From assembly GCA_020441605.1 (NCBI GenBank), contig JAGRLX010000299.1, forward strand, positions 1 through 13,671: a stretch of DNA of 13,671 nucleotides, written 5' to 3'. Below the pieces are notes generated by a model that worked only from the letters and a program-made list of their open reading frames with translations, made no database searches and was not told the origin of the DNA. Every line of letters starts with the position of its first letter. Within the stretch, counting starts at the first letter, position 1. The stretch is from Alphaproteobacteria bacterium (lineage in GTDB: Bacteria; Pseudomonadota; Alphaproteobacteria; Rhizobiales; Aestuariivirgaceae). Below are positions 1-6,395 of this stretch, one piece after another. The position numbers and the translations under genes are program-made.

Positions 1-35
1 TTGAAGGGCTTGATGATGGCTTCGATTTTTTTCAT
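1..35 (-). CDS. glnB: PII nitrogen regulatory protein, N-terminal fragment (runs off the window)
   Basis: Read on the minus strand from the ATG at 33-35, the sequence encodes MKKIEAIIKPF, the highly conserved first strand of PII signal-transduction proteins (GlnB/GlnK). PII trimers bind 2-oxoglutarate and ATP/ADP and tell glutamine synthetase adenylylation, NtrB and ammonium transport about the cell's nitrogen status. Only 11 codons are present, so GlnB cannot be separated from the paralogue GlnK. The neighbouring Nnr gene, divergent to it, and the sigma-54-type promoter directly upstream favour the glnB locus found in alphaproteobacteria. The Shine-Dalgarno sequence is modest (GAGG about 13 bases upstream). 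The identification of the family is solid; the choice of glnB over glnK is inferred. Confidence 0.8.
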   Translation of the reverse strand, partial: MKKIEAIIKPF

Positions 36-71
36 GTCGGAAGACTGCCTCGCGTTGATGGCAGGATAGTA

Positions 72-87
72 AGCACGGACTGTGCCA
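72..87 (-). promoter_or_regulatory. Sigma-54 (RpoN) promoter candidate for the PII gene
   Basis: On the minus strand this reads TGGCACAGTCCGTGCT. The GG of the -24 element and the GC of the -12 element have exactly the spacing of the RpoN consensus (TGGCAC-N5-TTGC); only the first T of TTGC differs. It would start transcription near base 61, giving a leader of about 26 bases before the PII start codon. NtrC-activated sigma-54 promoters are common for PII genes, so signal and gene agree. Confidence 0.62.
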
Positions 88-186
88 GTTTTGGACACAA
101 ACAAAATCAATGACTTGCACAGCGTGCCTGGAAATTACGCAGATGCGTTCGATGAAAAACAAGGCAATATGCAAAATAATTAGGCA

Positions 187-202
187 GGCATGCGCGGTGC
201 CA
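187..202 (-). promoter_or_regulatory. Second, weaker sigma-54 promoter candidate
   Basis: On the minus strand this reads TGGCACCGCGCATGCC, again with the invariant GG and GC at the correct RpoN spacing. It lies 115 bases further from the PII gene and would give a leader of about 140 bases. Two correctly spaced matches in 200 bases could mean tandem promoters, but the -12 part (ATGC) is less canonical and a chance match is possible. Confidence 0.33.
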
Positions 203-350
203 TCAAAGAGTTGGATATCCCTGTGGTTCCGGCGCACTTGTGGTGACATCGGGTCGACCGTTCTCGCGCCCGTGGCTTGACGGCTTGGCTCACGTATTGT
301 TGTCATGGCTTCAGATCCTTCAACGAGAGACAGAAGGCAGGAAAGCACAC

Positions 351-932
351 ATGGCAAAGACAACGGCGATTCGCGCGATGCAATGGGCGCTGACGGGAAC
401 GCTATTGGGCTTGCCGATTGGTACGGCGGCGGATGCCGCTGAAATACTGCCGGGTGAAGCAATGCCGGTCGGCTCGCGATTCTGCTACGGGCTTTCCGAC
501 ACGGTTGGAACGCCGCTCAGGCGTCTACTGGTCGAACTGTACAAGGAGCAGGTCAATCCTGGCGATCCGCCGGTCCTATGGGCGAGCATCTTTGTCGAGA
601 AGGACGGAGAAACACATCCCGGCTTCAATGTGGACGGCTGCTCGGCCCGCCTGCCACGAGAAGCCGAACGCCGCGACCAACTCGTCTGCGGCTATGCCTG
701 CGACGCCGGCACTCTTCTAATCGGTGCAGCGGAGAACGGACTGACGATTACGCCCCGGCGGCTGGTGTTGCGCAGCTGTGCCATCGGCAGTGGGGACGTT
801 GGCGGCTTCATGCTCGATGAAGCCGAACTCGGCGGTAGCTTGAGTCTCGCTCCGATCGGAGATGCCGGCTGCAGGGCGGCGATGGAGCCCATGGAACGGA
901 TCATCGCAGCGGCAGAGGAGGGGGTGGAATAG
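351..932 (+). CDS. Exported six-cysteine protein of unknown function
   Basis: A 193-residue protein. I place the start at the ATG at 351 because it follows AGGAAA at a good distance and yields a clear Sec signal peptide: positively charged start, hydrophobic stretch at about residues 12-24, and a plausible cleavage after the Ala-Asp-Ala around residue 29. The mature part has six cysteines (about residues 45, 97, 113, 117, 143, 174), including a CGYAC pair, which suggests disulfides in the periplasm. The pattern of alternating hydrophobic strands looks like a small beta-rich domain. I do not recognise a named family and assign no function. It ends two bases before the nnr start codon, so the two are almost certainly one transcript and may be translationally coupled; why an exported protein travels with a cytoplasmic repair enzyme is unclear. 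A longer reading from the GTG at 240 is possible but unlikely. Confidence 0.75.
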   Translation: MAKTTAIRAMQWALTGTLLGLPIGTAADAAEILPGEAMPVGSRFCYGLSDTVGTPLRRLLVELYKEQVNPGDPPVLWASIFVEKDGETHPGFNVDGCSARLPREAERRDQLVCGYACDAGTLLIGAAENGLTITPRRLVLRSCAIGSGDVGGFMLDEAELGGSLSLAPIGDAGCRAAMEPMERIIAAAEEGVE

Positions 933-934
933 CC

Positions 935-2365
935 GTGCACGAACTGCTCACCCCGGCCCAAATGTACCGTGCTGATGCATTGGCGATCGCCGCAGGCATG
1001 CCCTCGCTCAGCCTGATGGAGACCGCAGGCCGCGGCGTGGCCGAGGAAATCACCAGGCGTTACGGGTCGCGGCAAACGCTCGTCCTGTGCGGCCCCGGCA
1101 ACAACGGCGGCGACGGCTTTGTCTGCGCCCGCTACCTGAAACAATGGGGATGGCCGGTGCGGCTGGCACTCGCCGGGGAACTGGCTGGTCTGAAAAGCGA
1201 CGCCGCCGCGATGGCGTTGAGGTGGGACGGCACAATTGAGCCCAGCATAACGATCGGCAGCGCCGGACTGATCGTCGATGCTTTGTATGGCGCCGGACTC
1301 TCGAAGGATTTTCCGCAGGCCTTGGCCGACGTCATCAATGGCGCCGGCGTTCCCGTTGTGGCAGTCGACGTACCGTCGGGACTGGATGGCGCCACCGGGC
1401 AGCCGCGCGGCGCGTCGGTCCGGGCCGATCTGACGGTGACATTCTTCCGCAAGAAACCCGCCCATCTGTTGATGCCGGGGCGCGAACTCTGTGGCGAGAC
1501 AGTGGTCGCGGATATTGGGATACCTGAATCAGTCTTGCAGGAGATCAACCCAAAAGCTTGGAGTAATTGCGAAATTGCACGACCTGTGATTGCGATGGGC
1601 GGTCACAAATATGGCCGTGGCCATGCCGTCGTCGTGTCTGGCGGGCCACTCGGCACCGGTGCGGCGCGCTTGGCCGCCCAAGCCGCCCTCAGGGTTGGCG
1701 CAGGATTGGTGACGTTGTCAGGGAGGCGGGACGCCCTTGCCGTACATGCCGCCCATGTCACCGCCATCATGCTCGCCGACGCCGACCTGCGCGACCTGCT
1801 GGCCGACCGGCGGAAGAACGCCGTCTGCATCGGCCCGGCGGCCGGAGTCGGCGATGAAACCCGCGGGCAGGTTGAGACGGTGTTGATGAGCGGGGCGGCG
1901 GCGGTTCTTGATGCCGATGCCCTGACCTCTTTCGGCGATGATGCGAAGCGCCTCTTTCGGCTGATTGCCATGGTTCCAGAAAGACCCGTGGTGATAACCC
2001 CCCATGAAGGGGAATTCGGACGCCTGTTCAAGGATTTGCCGAAAGAATCAGAATCAAAGCTTGAACGTACCAGGAGGGCCTCCGCCCAGTCTGGCGCCAT
2101 TGTTGTGCTCAAGGGACCAGACACCGTGATCGCCCATCCAGATGGTCGCGCGAGGATCAACGCCAATGCGCCGCCATGGCTTGCCACCGCTGGCGCCGGC
2201 GATGTGCTGGCGGGGCTGGTAACGGGCTTGCTGGCCCAGCGTATGGACGCCTTCGACGCGGCCTCGGCGGCAGTCTGGCTTCACGGAGAGTGGGCAACGC
2301 GCATGGGTGCGGAAGGCTTCACCGCCGAGCGCTTGCTCGAAGGAAGTGCCTCGGCCGATCAATGA
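935..2365 (+). CDS. nnr: Bifunctional NAD(P)H-hydrate epimerase / ADP-dependent NAD(P)H-hydrate dehydratase
   Basis: Repairs NADHX and NADPHX, the hydrated dead-end forms of NAD(P)H, in the cytoplasm: the N-terminal half epimerises the S and R forms and the C-terminal half dehydrates the S form using ADP. The 476 residues match the usual fused length. N-terminal YjeF_N domain (about 1-210): [10 protein letters not shown] at 53-62, VDALYGAGL at 114-122, VDVPSGLDG at 144-152. C-terminal ribokinase-like domain (about 218-470): GHKYGRGH at 223-230, a glycine-rich GAGLVT at 255-260, TPHEGEF at 355-361, VLKGPDTVI at 391-399, and the catalytic loop [10 protein letters not shown] at 418-427, in which the Asp of GDVLAG is the expected catalytic residue. 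The start is the GTG at 935, two bases after the upstream stop; its ribosome binding site is the GAGG at 918-921 within the upstream gene. The 3' end meets the convergent transporter gene with a one-base gap. Confidence 0.95.
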   Translation: MHELLTPAQMYRADALAIAAGMPSLSLMETAGRGVAEEITRRYGSRQTLVLCGPGNNGGDGFVCARYLKQWGWPVRLALAGELAGLKSDAAAMALRWDGTIEPSITIGSAGLIVDALYGAGLSKDFPQALADVINGAGVPVVAVDVPSGLDGATGQPRGASVRADLTVTFFRKKPAHLLMPGRELCGETVVADIGIPESVLQEINPKAWSNCEIARPVIAMGGHKYGRGHAVVVSGGPLGTGAARLAAQAALRVGAGLVTLSGRRDALAVHAAHVTAIMLADADLRDLLADRRKNAVCIGPAAGVGDETRGQVETVLMSGAAAVLDADALTSFGDDAKRLFRLIAMVPERPVVITPHEGEFGRLFKDLPKESESKLERTRRASAQSGAIVVLKGPDTVIAHPDGRARINANAPPWLATAGAGDVLAGLVTGLLAQRMDAFDAASAAVWLHGEWATRMGAEGFTAERLLEGSASADQ

Positions 2366-2366
2366 G

Positions 2367-3305
2367 TCAAAGGCCCGGCTGCCCCTCGTGGCCTTGCCCG
2401 GCGCGGTCAGTTGTTGGAGGACCAGGCCAAGCTTCGAGCAGGAACAGGCCCGCCGCGACGAGGGCGACACCACCCCATTGGAGAAGCGACAGCCGTTCGC
2501 CGAGCAGCAGTGCGGCAAAGACGACGCTCACCACCGGTTCCGTGAAACTGAGCAGCGAGGCTCGCCCGGCACCGATGATCCCAGCCGCGATCAGCCAAGT
2601 GAAATAGGCGACCGAAAAGGCGATGCCGGCGCCGGCTGCAGCACTCCAACCGATCGTGGTCTGCGGCCAGGCCATTGAGCCGGTCGCCAGGGTTATGGCA
2701 ACGAACATTCCGAGTCCCGTCAGCGAGACGTGGAAACATACCGCAACGCCGCTGAGGTCGCGATTGGCGCGGACCATGGTGATGACCATGACCGTGGCCA
2801 GCAGTCCCGCCAACCCCGCAAAGACCAATCCGGTCCAATCCAGGACAGCGAGATCAACGGCCAGGACCAGCGCGAGGCCGATGAAGGCCATGCCCGACCA
2901 CGCCAACTGCTGCAGCGTCAGCGACTCGCCACCCGACCACCGGAAATAGTAGACAACCAGGAACGGGTGGAAAAACAGGATGAGGATGGCGAGGCTGACA
3001 TCGATCCGGATTATGGCGCTGGCAACGGAGTAGTTCATCAGCGCGCTGCAGACTCCGGCGGCGGCAACCATCGCGAGCATCGGCCTGGCCACGCGGAAAC
3101 CCTCCCGCCGGATCAGGAGGATCGATCCAAAGATCGCGGTACCCATCACCGTCCGGATGATCAGCAGCGTCTGCGGATTGCTCCCGTCTGACAGGCCGAT
3201 CTTCATGCCGACGGGCATGAAGCCAACGGCGACCGCTGAGATCGCCAGAAGCAAGAGCGCCAACACGTAGCCCTGCTGGCCAATCGTTACCGGACTTTTG
3301 GCCAT
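2367..3305 (-). CDS. EamA/DMT-superfamily transporter (export-type permease), minus strand
   Basis: A 312-residue inner-membrane protein with about ten hydrophobic segments in two repeated halves, the build of EamA (DMT/RhaT-type) metabolite exporters. The C-terminal half carries the family-typical run SFTEPVVSVVFAALLLGE near residues 263-280, followed by a final membrane segment and a short hydrophilic tail. The start is set at the ATG at 3303-3305 (MAKSPVT), just before the first membrane segment; GGAAGG abuts it, rather close for a ribosome binding site, so the exact start is less certain. The frame stays open 46 codons further upstream, but that extension is polar and runs into the divergent gene's leader. 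Substrate cannot be read from the sequence; relatives export amino acids, metabolites or drugs. It is divergent from a second EamA gene and convergent with nnr. Confidence 0.88.
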   Translation of the reverse strand: MAKSPVTIGQQGYVLALLLLAISAVAVGFMPVGMKIGLSDGSNPQTLLIIRTVMGTAIFGSILLIRREGFRVARPMLAMVAAAGVCSALMNYSVASAIIRIDVSLAILILFFHPFLVVYYFRWSGGESLTLQQLAWSGMAFIGLALVLAVDLAVLDWTGLVFAGLAGLLATVMVITMVRANRDLSGVAVCFHVSLTGLGMFVAITLATGSMAWPQTTIGWSAAAGAGIAFSVAYFTWLIAAGIIGAGRASLLSFTEPVVSVVFAALLLGERLSLLQWGGVALVAAGLFLLEAWPGPPTTDRAGQGHEGQPGL

Positions 3306-3320
3306 CCTTCCAATGCCCCC

Positions 3321-3334
3321 ATGGGAGATCCCAT
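3321..3334. repeat. Inverted repeat between the divergent transporter genes, possible operator
   Basis: ATGGGA and TCCCAT are perfect inverted copies separated by GA, about 16 bases upstream of the minus-strand transporter start. A symmetric site in a divergent promoter region suits a regulator dimer, but no adjacent regulator gene is present and the short arms could be chance. Confidence 0.35.
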
Positions 3335-3408
3335 GCTGCGTTATCCTATACCATGGCCTGTCCAAGGCAATCGCCGTGATCAGGACCGCCCGACGTCCAC
3401 TTGCATGC

Positions 3409-3424
3409 GGCGCGCCTGCGCGCC
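3409..3424. repeat. GC-rich inverted repeat upstream of the rightward transporter
   Basis: GGCGCGC and GCGCGCC are perfect seven-base inverted copies separated by CT. It lies 34 bases before the chosen start of the rightward EamA gene, so it would sit in the leader as a stable hairpin or act as an operator. CG-rich dyads arise easily in such DNA, so this is tentative. Confidence 0.35.
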
Positions 3425-3457
3425 AAACTGGGCCCTTCCGCAACTCAGTGGTCCGAA

Positions 3458-4336
3458 GTGAACAAACCTCTCACGTATCTCCTGATCACCGGCACCGCCT
3501 TTGGCTTCAATTTTCCGCTCGGCAAGCTGGCTGTTGCGGCCGGTGTCAACCCTGCGCTTTGGGCGATCGTCATCTGTCTCGGCGCCGGTGTGGCGCTGCT
3601 GGCGGTGATGGCGCTGGTGGAGAAGAGCCCCGCCGTGCCGGGAATCCCGCGCTTCGCCGCCATTTCCGGCATGATCTCCAATGTTATCCCACTGTTTCTC
3701 ACCTTTGCCGCGATTCCTCACATCGGCAGTGGTCTTGCTGCCATTCTCGTAGCCTGCTCGCCGGTAACCACCGCGATGCTGTCGATGATCCTCCGGGTAA
3801 GGCCGCCAAGTCCGCTGGCACTGTCGGGTGTCGCCGTCGGTTTGGCCGGGGCGATCATGATCATTCTGGCCCGGAATGCGAGTTTCGACACGGGGGAGTC
3901 CCATTGGTTGTTTCTGGCTGTCCTGATCCCGGTGTTTCTGGGAGTAGGCAATGTTTATCGCAGCATCGGCTGGCCAAGAGGAGCGGGTCCCATGCGGCTC
4001 GGCGCCATGGTCAATCTGTCCGCCGTGCTGCCACTCCTTGTCGTAGCCTACTGGTGGGGCGGCATGGACCTCGCGCCGCTTGTCGGCGTTCCCTGGCTGG
4101 TTGCCGCCCAGATCACCGCGTCGACTATCATGTATCTCACCTATTTCAAATTGCAGGATGCCGGCGGGCCGACTTATCTGGCCCAGCTTGGCTATGTTGC
4201 CGCCGTTCTGAGCGTAGCGGTCGGCATCGTCTTTCTGGGGGAAACCTACCCGGCGAGCGTGTGGGCTGGCGTCGCGGTGGTGGCTGCAGGTATTGCGCTC
4301 ACAACCTTGGCACAGTCGCAGGCGGCACGGAACTGA
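3458..4336 (+). CDS. EamA/DMT-superfamily transporter, plus strand
   Basis: A 292-residue membrane protein with about ten hydrophobic segments and the two-half EamA layout. The first half has the ILVACSPVTTAML stretch typical of segment four; the second half ends with YLAQLGYVAAVLSVAVGIVFLGE, matching the family's conserved pre-C-terminal segment. The family exports small metabolites across the inner membrane; the substrate here is unknown. I chose the GTG at 3458 because it places the first membrane segment right at the N-terminus, as in relatives; there is no strong Shine-Dalgarno sequence. A TTG at 3401 in the same frame adds 19 polar residues and also lacks one. Divergent to the other EamA gene with about 150 bases between them, and convergent with the small gene downstream, with three bases between the stops. 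The two EamA proteins are clearly different in sequence, so this is not a recent duplication. Confidence 0.87.
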   Translation: MNKPLTYLLITGTAFGFNFPLGKLAVAAGVNPALWAIVICLGAGVALLAVMALVEKSPAVPGIPRFAAISGMISNVIPLFLTFAAIPHIGSGLAAILVACSPVTTAMLSMILRVRPPSPLALSGVAVGLAGAIMIILARNASFDTGESHWLFLAVLIPVFLGVGNVYRSIGWPRGAGPMRLGAMVNLSAVLPLLVVAYWWGGMDLAPLVGVPWLVAAQITASTIMYLTYFKLQDAGGPTYLAQLGYVAAVLSVAVGIVFLGETYPASVWAGVAVVAAGIALTTLAQSQAARN

Positions 4337-4339
4337 CGG

Positions 4340-4558
4340 TCACCAGTTCGGATCGCGGCCGTCGGTGTCGACGTCCGGAACATAGAGCGAGTCCTTTCGA
4401 CCCGCATGGAAGGGGTCAACATAGGCCATCTGGATGGCGCGGCCGTAGCCGCCCGCAAGCCTGGCCAATGCGCCGAAGATACCAAGAGACGGAAGCTTGG
4501 GCATGGGTAGGCGGGTCCGGCTGGGTGAATGCGTGACGCTTGTGATGATGTCGGTCAT
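4340..4558 (-). CDS. Small uncharacterised protein ending in GRDPNW
   Basis: A 72-residue protein on the minus strand. The start at 4556-4558 is fixed by a full AGGAGG five bases upstream. It has no signal peptide. A proline-rich start (LPMPKLPSLG) leads into an amphipathic, arginine-containing helix (GALARLAGGYGRAIQMAY, about residues 30-47), then VDPFHAG and an acidic C-terminus VDTDGRDPNW. Short proteins with a similar helix followed by DPF and a terminal GRDPNW/GRDPDW motif are, as far as I recall, scattered through alphaproteobacteria and have no established role; they somewhat resemble DUF1127-type small proteins, but the DUF1127 core motif is not visible. It stands alone, convergent with the transporter. 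Real gene: likely. Function: unknown. Confidence 0.72.
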   Translation of the reverse strand: MTDIITSVTHSPSRTRLPMPKLPSLGIFGALARLAGGYGRAIQMAYVDPFHAGRKDSLYVPDVDTDGRDPNW

Positions 4559-4562
4559 GCTG

Positions 4563-4569
4563 TCCTCCT
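4563..4569 (-). promoter_or_regulatory. Strong Shine-Dalgarno site of the 72-residue protein
   Basis: The minus strand reads AGGAGGA here, ending four bases before the ATG. It decides the start at 4558 against the further upstream in-frame ATG at 4603 and supports that this small frame is translated. Confidence 0.7.
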
Positions 4570-4749
4570 GTCGATAATGGGAAGGTGCCGCAGCGCCGTC
4601 CAAAAGTCCTTGGGAGGACCCTGAAGAGTTCTGAAAAATGCTGAAATGACCTTGCGATCCCTCCTTGATTGGTTTGAAGCTGTCCGGAAAGGAATGGTTT
4701 GCGGCACTATGGACACTCGATTCCGTCTGTATCTCTCGAAGCGGATTGA

Positions 4750-4887
4750 GTCCGTCCGACGAATGATGTCACCAGCTACGGACTGGTGCTGAAAGGCATG
4801 ATGCATTTCAGGACCTACCCTGTCGCCGGCCTGGACACGGCCGTGGCGAGCGGTGAACTTCTGAAAAAGGTCCCGTCCGTGTCTTGA
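4750..4887 (+). pseudogene. Possible gene remnant: short coding-like open frame without a start
   Basis: Directly after an in-frame TGA, 45 codons are open and read like the C-terminus of a real protein: the middle is YGLVLKGMMHFRTYPVAGLD, followed by TAVASGELLKKVPSVS and a stop. About three quarters of the codons end in G or C, as in the window's real genes. The only ATGs are internal (4798, 4801) and have no good ribosome binding site. The frame next to it upstream (ATG near 4646) also stays open until 4790, so a frameshifted remnant spanning both is possible. I do not recognise the family. It could also be a chance open stretch. Confidence 0.3.
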
Positions 4888-4980
4888 CCGAAGGTCCCCT
4901 GGTTGCGGCGGGCGATGGACGCCCCCAGCTTTTCGATCTAGCCTCCACCTCGTCTGATTGCAGCAGCCGAGGAGCAGGCA

Positions 4981-6138
4981 ATGCATCCCAACAGCGTGAA
5001 GGCCGCCGTCATGACGGCACCGGGACAGATGGAGACGCAGTCCTTCCCCTACCCGGAAGCGGGCCATGATGGCATGGTCATCGCCCTCGAGATGTGTGGC
5101 ATCTGCGGCACCGACAAACATACATGGCGCGGTGAGACTACCCAGTACGGGGGCACCCCGGCCGAGACGTCAACGCCGTTCCCCATAATTCCAGGCCACG
5201 AGATCGTCGGCACGGTCGCCGAGATCGGTCGGCACGCCCGCACCAACCTCGAATATTCAGGTCAGGAACTCCGGATCGGCGACCGCGTCGTGATGTGTCC
5301 CGACATCCTGTGTGGCCGCTGCTGGTATTGCCGCAATTCCTTCGGCTTCCCGTTGTGCGAGAACATCCGCGGCTACGGCAATCATTTCACCGCCACCGAG
5401 GCGCCGCACCTGATGGGCGGCTGGGCTGAACACATCTATGTCCGCCCCGACGCCTTCGTCTACAAGGTCCCCGACAGCCTGGATGCCGAACTCGCCGTCA
5501 TGACCGAGTTGATGGCGGTAACCTACAATCTCGACAAGGCCAAGTCGTTCTATTCGATGGACGGCGAGGGATTCGGGCCTGGCGCCTCGGTCGCCGTTCA
5601 GGGGGTAGGCCCCATGGGTCTGCTCCACGTCTTCAAGGCCCGGGTCATGGGGGCGGGGGACATCATTGCGCTCGACCGGTCCGACTATCGGTTGGGCGTC
5701 GCCCTGCGGTTCGGCGCCGATTACGCCATCAACATCACCGGACTGACCGAGGCCGAGATCGTCGGCCGGGTCCGCGACCTGACCGAGGGCCGCGGCGCCG
5801 ATATCGTGCTCGAATGCACCGGCTATCCCGAAGCTGTGACGCAAGGTGTGCAGATGGTGCGGCGCGGGGGCATGTACATTGTCGCCGGGGTTTTCGCCGA
5901 TGTCGGCAGCATCGTCCTCAACCCGCACCATATTGCCGCCCGGCAGGTGCGGATGATCGGCATGTGCAACCATCCCTCCACGGGATATGTCGCGAGCATG
6001 AAATTGCTCGAGAAATTCCAGGATGTCTTCCCGCTGCGCGAGTTCGTGACCCATCGCTTCAGCATGGCCGAGGCTGCAGCGGCCATGGACCGGGTCCAGG
6101 ACATCGACAGCTGCATGAAAGTGGTGATAACGACGTGA
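4981..6138 (+). CDS. Zinc-dependent medium-chain alcohol/polyol dehydrogenase
   Basis: A 385-residue NAD(P)-dependent oxidoreductase of the zinc alcohol dehydrogenase family. Catalytic zinc site: Cys42 in MCGICGTDKH (38-47) and the PGHE motif with His73/Glu74. Structural zinc lobe: Cys106, Cys111, Cys114, Cys117 and Cys126, in the usual cysteine-rich loop with one or two extra residues. Rossmann fold: GVGPMG at 208-213, with Asp232 ending the second strand, which points to NAD rather than NADP. The sequence between GTVAEIG and GDRVVM is slightly longer than in classical family members. The ATG at 4981 is preceded by GAGGAG at good spacing. No pathway partner is adjacent, so the substrate is open: threonine, sorbitol-like polyols and primary or secondary alcohols are all used by relatives. 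It stands alone between a gene-poor stretch and the tRNA gene. Confidence 0.9.
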   Translation: MHPNSVKAAVMTAPGQMETQSFPYPEAGHDGMVIALEMCGICGTDKHTWRGETTQYGGTPAETSTPFPIIPGHEIVGTVAEIGRHARTNLEYSGQELRIGDRVVMCPDILCGRCWYCRNSFGFPLCENIRGYGNHFTATEAPHLMGGWAEHIYVRPDAFVYKVPDSLDAELAVMTELMAVTYNLDKAKSFYSMDGEGFGPGASVAVQGVGPMGLLHVFKARVMGAGDIIALDRSDYRLGVALRFGADYAINITGLTEAEIVGRVRDLTEGRGADIVLECTGYPEAVTQGVQMVRRGGMYIVAGVFADVGSIVLNPHHIAARQVRMIGMCNHPSTGYVASMKLLEKFQDVFPLREFVTHRFSMAEAAAAMDRVQDIDSCMKVVITT

Positions 6139-6168
6139 GGACTGGTGCCGACCGTCAACGTCCGGGCC

Positions 6169-6186
6169 TCACCAGACGGTGATTTT
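6169..6186 (+). terminator. Weak intrinsic terminator candidate after the dehydrogenase
   Basis: TCACC and GGTGA form a perfect five-base stem with a four-base loop, followed by TTTT, about 30 bases after the dehydrogenase stop. The stem is short, so termination may be partial. Confidence 0.33.
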
Positions 6187-6191
6187 CTCCA

Positions 6192-6221
6192 CTGGCATCC
6201 CCCGAACCCCTCTGCTATAGA
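6192..6221 (+). promoter_or_regulatory. Promoter of tRNA-Leu (and possibly tig)
   Basis: A -10 element TATAGA at 6216-6221, with an extended TG two bases before it, lies 18 bases after CTGGCA (6192-6197), which matches the -35 consensus at four of six positions. A C-rich spacer with TATAGA is a common look for alphaproteobacterial tRNA promoters. Transcription would start near 6228, about 30 bases before the tRNA. No other clear promoter precedes tig, so it may serve both. Confidence 0.6.
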
Positions 6222-6257
6222 CCGCGCCCAATGATCACCCGGGGCACTGGCTGTCGC

Positions 6258-6342
6258 GCGGGCGTGGTGAAATTGGCAGACACGCAGGATTTAGGTTCCT
6301 GTGGGGAAACCCGTGGGGGTTCAAGTCCCTCCGCCCGCACCA
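6258..6342 (+). tRNA. tRNA-Leu (anticodon UAG)
   Basis: An 85-base class II tRNA. The acceptor stem GCGGGCG pairs with CGCCCGC, followed by the discriminator A expected for leucine and an encoded CCA. The anticodon arm is CAGGA / loop TTTAGGT / TCCTG, giving anticodon TAG, which reads CUA and other CUN codons. The long variable arm (around GTGGGGAAACCCGT) and the T arm with loop TTCAAGT are complete. Tig starts 53 bases downstream without a visible terminator between them. Confidence 0.96.
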
Positions 6343-6395
6343 GCGCTGCCGTGCCCTCCGCAGAAACACTTTGACGAAGACGAGAGCGAGACAAG

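Larger units (their letters stand above)
36..350. other. Divergent intergenic region between the PII gene and the exported protein gene
   Basis: About 315 bases that hold no gene I can support. It is visibly more AT-rich than the flanking genes around 100-180. It contains the two sigma-54 candidates on the minus strand. An open frame begins at the GTG at 240 and runs into the exported protein gene, but its first 37 codons lack a ribosome binding site and hide the signal peptide, so I treat them as untranslated leader. I found no convincing sigma-70 promoter for the rightward gene and no clear paired NtrC site. Confidence 0.5.
4559..4980. other. Intergenic stretch between the small protein gene and the dehydrogenase
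   Basis: About 420 bases without a firm gene. The left part is the leader of the small minus-strand gene and contains a short hairpin (GTCCT at 4606-4610, AGGAC at 4615-4619). The middle holds a coding-like open stretch on the plus strand (listed separately). The last bases carry the dehydrogenase ribosome binding site (GAGGAG, about ten bases before 4981). I saw no convincing sigma-70 promoter pair for the dehydrogenase. Confidence 0.45.

Noticed and set aside
240..350. N-terminal extension of the six-cysteine protein from the GTG at 240
   Set aside because: No ribosome binding site, and it would bury the signal peptide; the ATG at 351 has both.
3298..4536. A 412-codon plus-strand frame across the second transporter
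   Set aside because: It is an out-of-frame shadow rich in Arg, Cys and Ser; the EamA frame has ten proper membrane segments.
6258..6342. tRNA-Leu as an integration site for the gene block between tig and clpP
   Set aside because: I saw no integrase and no second copy of the tRNA 3' end downstream; the block starts beyond tig, not next to the tRNA.
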